7,176 nt of DNA, taken from assembly GCA_023460875.1 (NCBI GenBank), contig JAEWOQ010000468.1:1-7176 (forward strand). Reading direction: 5' to 3'. Source of the DNA: Pseudomonadota bacterium (lineage in GTDB: Bacteria; Myxococcota_A; Polyangia; Polyangiales; Polyangiaceae). The position numbers were made by a program, and so were the translations under genes. The notes beneath the pieces were generated by a model that had not been told where the DNA came from, did not search any database, and worked only from the letters and a program-made list of their open reading frames with translations. Positions 5,249 to 7,176 of this stretch are shown here, one piece after another; the stretch's first letter is position 1, and the number at the start of each line of letters is the position of its first letter.

Positions 5249-5998
5249 ATGAGCAAAGAGAACGCGAAGGCAGAGACGATACGGATCGGGAGCCATGAGG
5301 TGCACCCCATGGCGGCGATGTTCCCGGCGCCATCGGAACGCGAGCACCGCGCCATGGTCGAGGACATGAAGTCGAGCGGGTTCGACCCGAACCATCCGAT
5401 CATCAGGCAGGACGGTGTGGTCATCGACGGGGTGACGCGGCTGCGAGCGGCGATAGAGGCGGGAGTGGAACCTGTCTTCACGACCCTCGGGTCAGGTGAA
5501 GACGCTCTGCTCGCGGTTTACCGAGGCAACTGCGCGCGGCGGGTAGGGGGAGGCGGGCCGCGAGCGGCTGCTGCGGTCCTGATCGCTGAGGAGCGGGGCC
5601 AGCTGGGAGCGCCACATGGCGCTGGGAAGCTCGCCGCGAAGCTCGCGGCGGAGTACGGGGTCAGCACGCGCTCCTTCGAACGGGCGCTCGCCGTGCTGCA
5701 CCAGTACGGTCGAGACCAGCTGCGGCAAGTCGTGCAAGGGCGAGCAAAGCTCACGGACTTTGCGCCGCTTGCCCGCTCGGGACCCCGGATCAAGGGGCGA
5801 AACCCGGGGACCATCGCCCCGAAAGAAGCGCACGAGATGGTGCGGCAACTGTTCGTGCGACTGCCCCAGGCAGATTCAGGGGGCGAGGAGTGGGTCGAGC
5901 TCTATTGGGAGCTGAAGCGTACATTGAGTCGTGCGTGGAGGCTGTTGCCGGAGAAAGTCAGGCGTCGCCTGATCCGTCGCCTCCTGTTGTCTCCGTAA
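5249..5998 (+). CDS. ParB-like nuclease-fold/DNA-binding protein, 249 residues
   Basis: ATG 5249 is preceded by AAAGGA at 5236-5241 with seven bases between. Residues 11-95 form a ParB/sulfiredoxin-like domain: VHPMAAMFP (18-26), GFDPNHPI (44-51), then VIDGVTRLRAAIEAGVEPVF (58-77), equivalent to the ParB 'IDGHxRxxAAxxxG' signature, and YRGNCARR (91-98) in place of the ParB 'GENRxR' region. Residues 126-150 (AAKLAAEYGVSTRSFERAL) look like a helix-turn-helix. The C-terminal 60 residues are helical and end in a basic cluster (KVRRRLIRRLL). Such proteins bind DNA in partition or act as regulators; there is no ParA partner here, so a regulatory role is more likely. It is divergent from the RT and paralogous to the next gene. 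Confidence 0.85.
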   Translation: MSKENAKAETIRIGSHEVHPMAAMFPAPSEREHRAMVEDMKSSGFDPNHPIIRQDGVVIDGVTRLRAAIEAGVEPVFTTLGSGEDALLAVYRGNCARRVGGGGPRAAAAVLIAEERGQLGAPHGAGKLAAKLAAEYGVSTRSFERALAVLHQYGRDQLRQVVQGRAKLTDFAPLARSGPRIKGRNPGTIAPKEAHEMVRQLFVRLPQADSGGEEWVELYWELKRTLSRAWRLLPEKVRRRLIRRLLLSP

Positions 5999-6096
5999 AC
6001 GGTCGCCAGTTCGTTGGTGCGGCGCCCTCGCTTCGGTGAACGCTGACCCGGTTACGTTCCTGGGGAGCAGCGAGGGTTCTGTTACGAAAGTCGGGT

Positions 6097-6134
6097 GCGA
6101 GCGGACACCTCCGAAGGTGTCCGGAGCCGCTCGC
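6097..6134 (+). promoter_or_regulatory. Bulged hairpin in the leader of the second ParB-like gene
   Basis: GCGAGCGG (6097-6104) pairs with CCGCTCGC (6127-6134), and ACACCT (6105-6110) with AGGTGT (6115-6120), around a CCGA loop. An unpaired CCGGAG (6121-6126) remains on the 3' side. The inner part can slide to GGACACCT/AGGTGTCC. The sequence AGGTGTCCG here (6115-6123) is identical to 5112-5120 in the leader of the first paralogue. Both hairpins carry a GGAG-containing bulge on the same side. A smaller hairpin CCTGC/GCAGG (6168-6172, 6179-6183) follows before the ribosome binding site. It is a candidate operator or RNA element. Confidence 0.6.
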
Positions 6135-6201
6135 GGTTCGGGCGCGCCAGGAGCAAAGCTCGGGGCACCTGCACTGTCGCAGGCAACTTCCGGAGAAGAC
6201 A

Positions 6202-6762
6202 ATGAGAGTTCCGAGAGAGTACCTGGAGGAGATCGGAGGGCACCGTGTGCACCCAGCTGCGAACATGTTCCCGCTGATGCTCCCGCACCTATATCGAGCG
6301 CTTGTTAGCGTCATGAAGGGAGGGGGCTTCGACCCCGCCCATCCCATCTTGGTTAGTTCTGACGGCTCCGTCGTGGATGGGCGCGCGCGCTTGAGCGCTG
6401 CCATCGAAGCAGGGGTCGAACCAAAGTTTGTCGTCATCGGGGACGACGACGACCCTTTCGCCGCCGCCTTCCGCGGGAACTATCTTCGTCGAGGATGTCT
6501 GCCTGAGGGAGCTTCCGCCCTGATTTGTGCTCGCGTGTGCGTCGAACTGGGTTTTCTCTACCCCGGAATCGCGGCCACCGATCCGCAGTGGACCAGCCTG
6601 GCGTCGAAGTTTGGGATAGCAACGCGTACGTTCCGGCGCGCGGTCGAAGTTCTCCGGCTGGGTGATGAAGCCTACCTGAGGGTTGTCTACGGAGGCGCGT
6701 CTCTGCAGGACGTGCTTGCGAGTGCGGAGTCGGGGCGAGGCTTGTGGGTGGTGTGCCGCTGA
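6202..6762 (+). CDS. ParB-like protein, shorter paralogue, 186 residues
   Basis: ATG 6202 follows GGAG (6192-6195) at six bases. The protein aligns with its upstream neighbour by eye: VHPAANMFP (16-24), GFDPAHPI (42-49), VVDGRARLSAAIEAGVEPKF (57-76), FRGNYLRR (90-97), and a helix-turn-helix-like segment LASKFGIATRTFRRAVEVL (133-151) followed by SLQDVLASAESG. It therefore has the ParB/sulfiredoxin-like domain and the DNA-binding helices. It lacks the roughly 60-residue C-terminal helical, basic tail of the first copy and ends abruptly at GLWVVCR. Either the tail was lost by truncation or the two copies have diverged in function. Tandem placement with similar leaders points to an old gene-plus-leader duplication. 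Confidence 0.85.
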   Translation: MRVPREYLEEIGGHRVHPAANMFPLMLPHLYRALVSVMKGGGFDPAHPILVSSDGSVVDGRARLSAAIEAGVEPKFVVIGDDDDPFAAAFRGNYLRRGCLPEGASALICARVCVELGFLYPGIAATDPQWTSLASKFGIATRTFRRAVEVLRLGDEAYLRVVYGGASLQDVLASAESGRGLWVVCR

Positions 6763-6847
6763 GAAGAATTTGGACCCCGACGGGGCTCAGCGCAGATGCC
6801 AGCGGCGGTGCGTTGAGCCGCCATCGCGAGACGGAGCGAGCATCAGA

Positions 6848-6863
6848 ATGCGCGGCCGCGCAT
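6848..6863. repeat. 16-base perfect palindrome ATGCGCGGCCGCGCAT
   Basis: The sequence is perfectly self-complementary, without a spacer, and lies 86 bases after the second ParB-like gene. Its size is that of chromosomal parS sites (16 bp), but its sequence is unrelated to the TGTTNCACGTGNAACA consensus. It could be a binding site for a dimeric DNA-binding protein such as the neighbouring ParB-like products. Chance is less likely than for shorter palindromes, but GC-rich DNA raises it. Confidence 0.6.
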
Positions 6864-6913
6864 GGCGGAGCGATCCGAAGCCGGTGGACGTGCTCAAAGC
6901 GAAACGTGGGATC

Positions 6914-6970
6914 TGCGTAAGCGACCTGCAGGGGCCGCTCCTGCAGGTCGTAGGCGGCGCGAAATACGCA
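6914..6970. repeat. Long bulged hairpin with 11-bp perfect core
   Basis: CGACCTGCAGG (6922-6932) is exactly complementary to CCTGCAGGTCG (6940-6950), with a 7-base GGCCGCT loop. An outer TGCGTA/TACGCA pair (6914-6919 and 6965-6970) can extend the fold, leaving about 14 unpaired bases on the 3' side. No T run follows, so it is not a typical terminator. It lies about 100 bases upstream of the next gene and could be a leader structure, an operator or a small RNA. Confidence 0.6.
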
Positions 6971-7072
6971 TCTAGGTGACCTCGCTGGCGGCCGAGGTGG
7001 GTCTGAAAAATAGGGGGCCAGCAGGGGATAAGAACTCTGGGCAAGCACGCCCCTCACAAGGAGCAAACGTAG

Positions 7073-7176
7073 ATGAAACTTCCGAACTCCCTCGCCCTCC
7101 AGACAGGCCGCGCGTACCTCGCACGGGTGATCCGAAACGAGTCCACCAAACGTGGCGTGGCGGGCGCCGCCGCCGG
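7073..7176 (+). CDS. Start of an unidentified gene, cut by the window end
   Basis: ATG 7073 is preceded by AAGGAG (7058-7063) at nine bases, one of the best ribosome binding sites in the window. Thirty-four complete codons are visible, beginning MKLPNSLALQTGRAYLARVI, then a short basic stretch (RNESTKRG) and an alanine/glycine-rich segment running off the edge. The third-position bias fits a real gene. It is too short to assign. No signal peptide is obvious, because the early residues are polar and then form an amphipathic helix. It is in the same direction as the ParB-like genes but more than 300 bases away, so it is probably transcribed separately. Confidence 0.65.
   Translation, partial: MKLPNSLALQTGRAYLARVIRNESTKRGVAGAAA

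Larger units (their letters stand above)
6763..7072. other. Intergenic region rich in palindromes
   Basis: No gene is convincingly encoded. A plus frame from 6683 to 6979 overlaps the ParB-like gene and has an arginine- and cysteine-rich, unlikely composition. A minus frame (6434-7066) is mostly antisense to the same gene. The region holds small hairpins CCCC/GGGG near 6775-6785 and GGCGG/CCGCC near 6804-6822. It also has a 16-base palindrome (6848-6863), an 11-bp hairpin (6922-6950), and an A/G-rich patch at 7004-7033 that may include the promoter of the next gene. Confidence 0.5.

Noticed and set aside
6683..6979. Plus-strand 98-residue ORF overlapping the second ParB-like gene
   Set aside because: Considered as a frameshifted continuation of the ParB-like tail, but it does not resemble the C-terminus of the first paralogue and has no ribosome binding site.
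6434..7066. Minus-strand 210-residue ORF
   Set aside because: Its larger part is antisense to the second ParB-like gene and the remainder covers palindromic intergenic DNA; the composition is unlike a real protein.

Overview
The window is GC-rich DNA with strong G/C preference at third codon positions. The genes resemble those of a myxobacterium or another high-GC proteobacterium, but this rests on composition and style only, since no housekeeping gene is present. It reads as the edge of a genomic island. At positions 232-278 (minus strand) lies the 3' half of a tRNA-Arg(CCG), from anticodon arm to acceptor end, with no D arm upstream. It is followed by a strong terminator at 178-210. A 3' tRNA fragment with its own terminator is the usual remnant left when an element integrates into a tRNA gene, so chromosome probably lies left of about 230 and the island to the right. 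The intact tRNA and integrase would lie beyond the window.

Left part, 280-3000: a small helical ORF (366-506, plus) and a frameshifted remnant of a helix-turn-helix family N-terminus (751 to about 910, plus). Next come a 506-residue coiled-coil protein of unknown function (904-2424, minus) and a broken IS3-type transposase orfA (2537-2937, minus), which has an in-frame stop, a frameshift and no 3' part. This is typical island debris around one apparently intact gene.

Centre, 3001-5248: a gene-poor, hairpin-rich stretch (3001-3449) and a reverse transcriptase gene (3450-5054, minus). The RT has a complete group-II-intron-like polymerase core with YLDD at the active site and a long helical, probably coiled-coil C-terminus. 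No intron RNA was recognised around it. Codon statistics indicate two compensating frame shifts near 3955 and 3832. Upstream of the RT is a 194-base divergent intergenic region holding four copies of a 9-mer (TGTCCGCCG or its complement) that can form mutually exclusive hairpins.

Right part, 5249-7176: two paralogous ParB/sulfiredoxin-fold proteins (5249-5998 and 6202-6762, plus), the second shorter at its C-terminus. Each is preceded by a bulged GC-rich hairpin containing AGGTGTCCG. After them comes about 310 bases with a 16-base perfect palindrome and an 11-bp hairpin, then the start of a further gene (7073 onward) with a good ribosome binding site.

The noteworthy arrangement is an orphan RT divergently transcribed from tandem ParB-like DNA-binding proteins, with repeated structured elements in the leaders, on a tRNA-linked island. 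One reading is that the ParB-like proteins bind the repeated motif and control both directions; another is that the structured leader is an RNA used by the RT. Neither is proven by the sequence.
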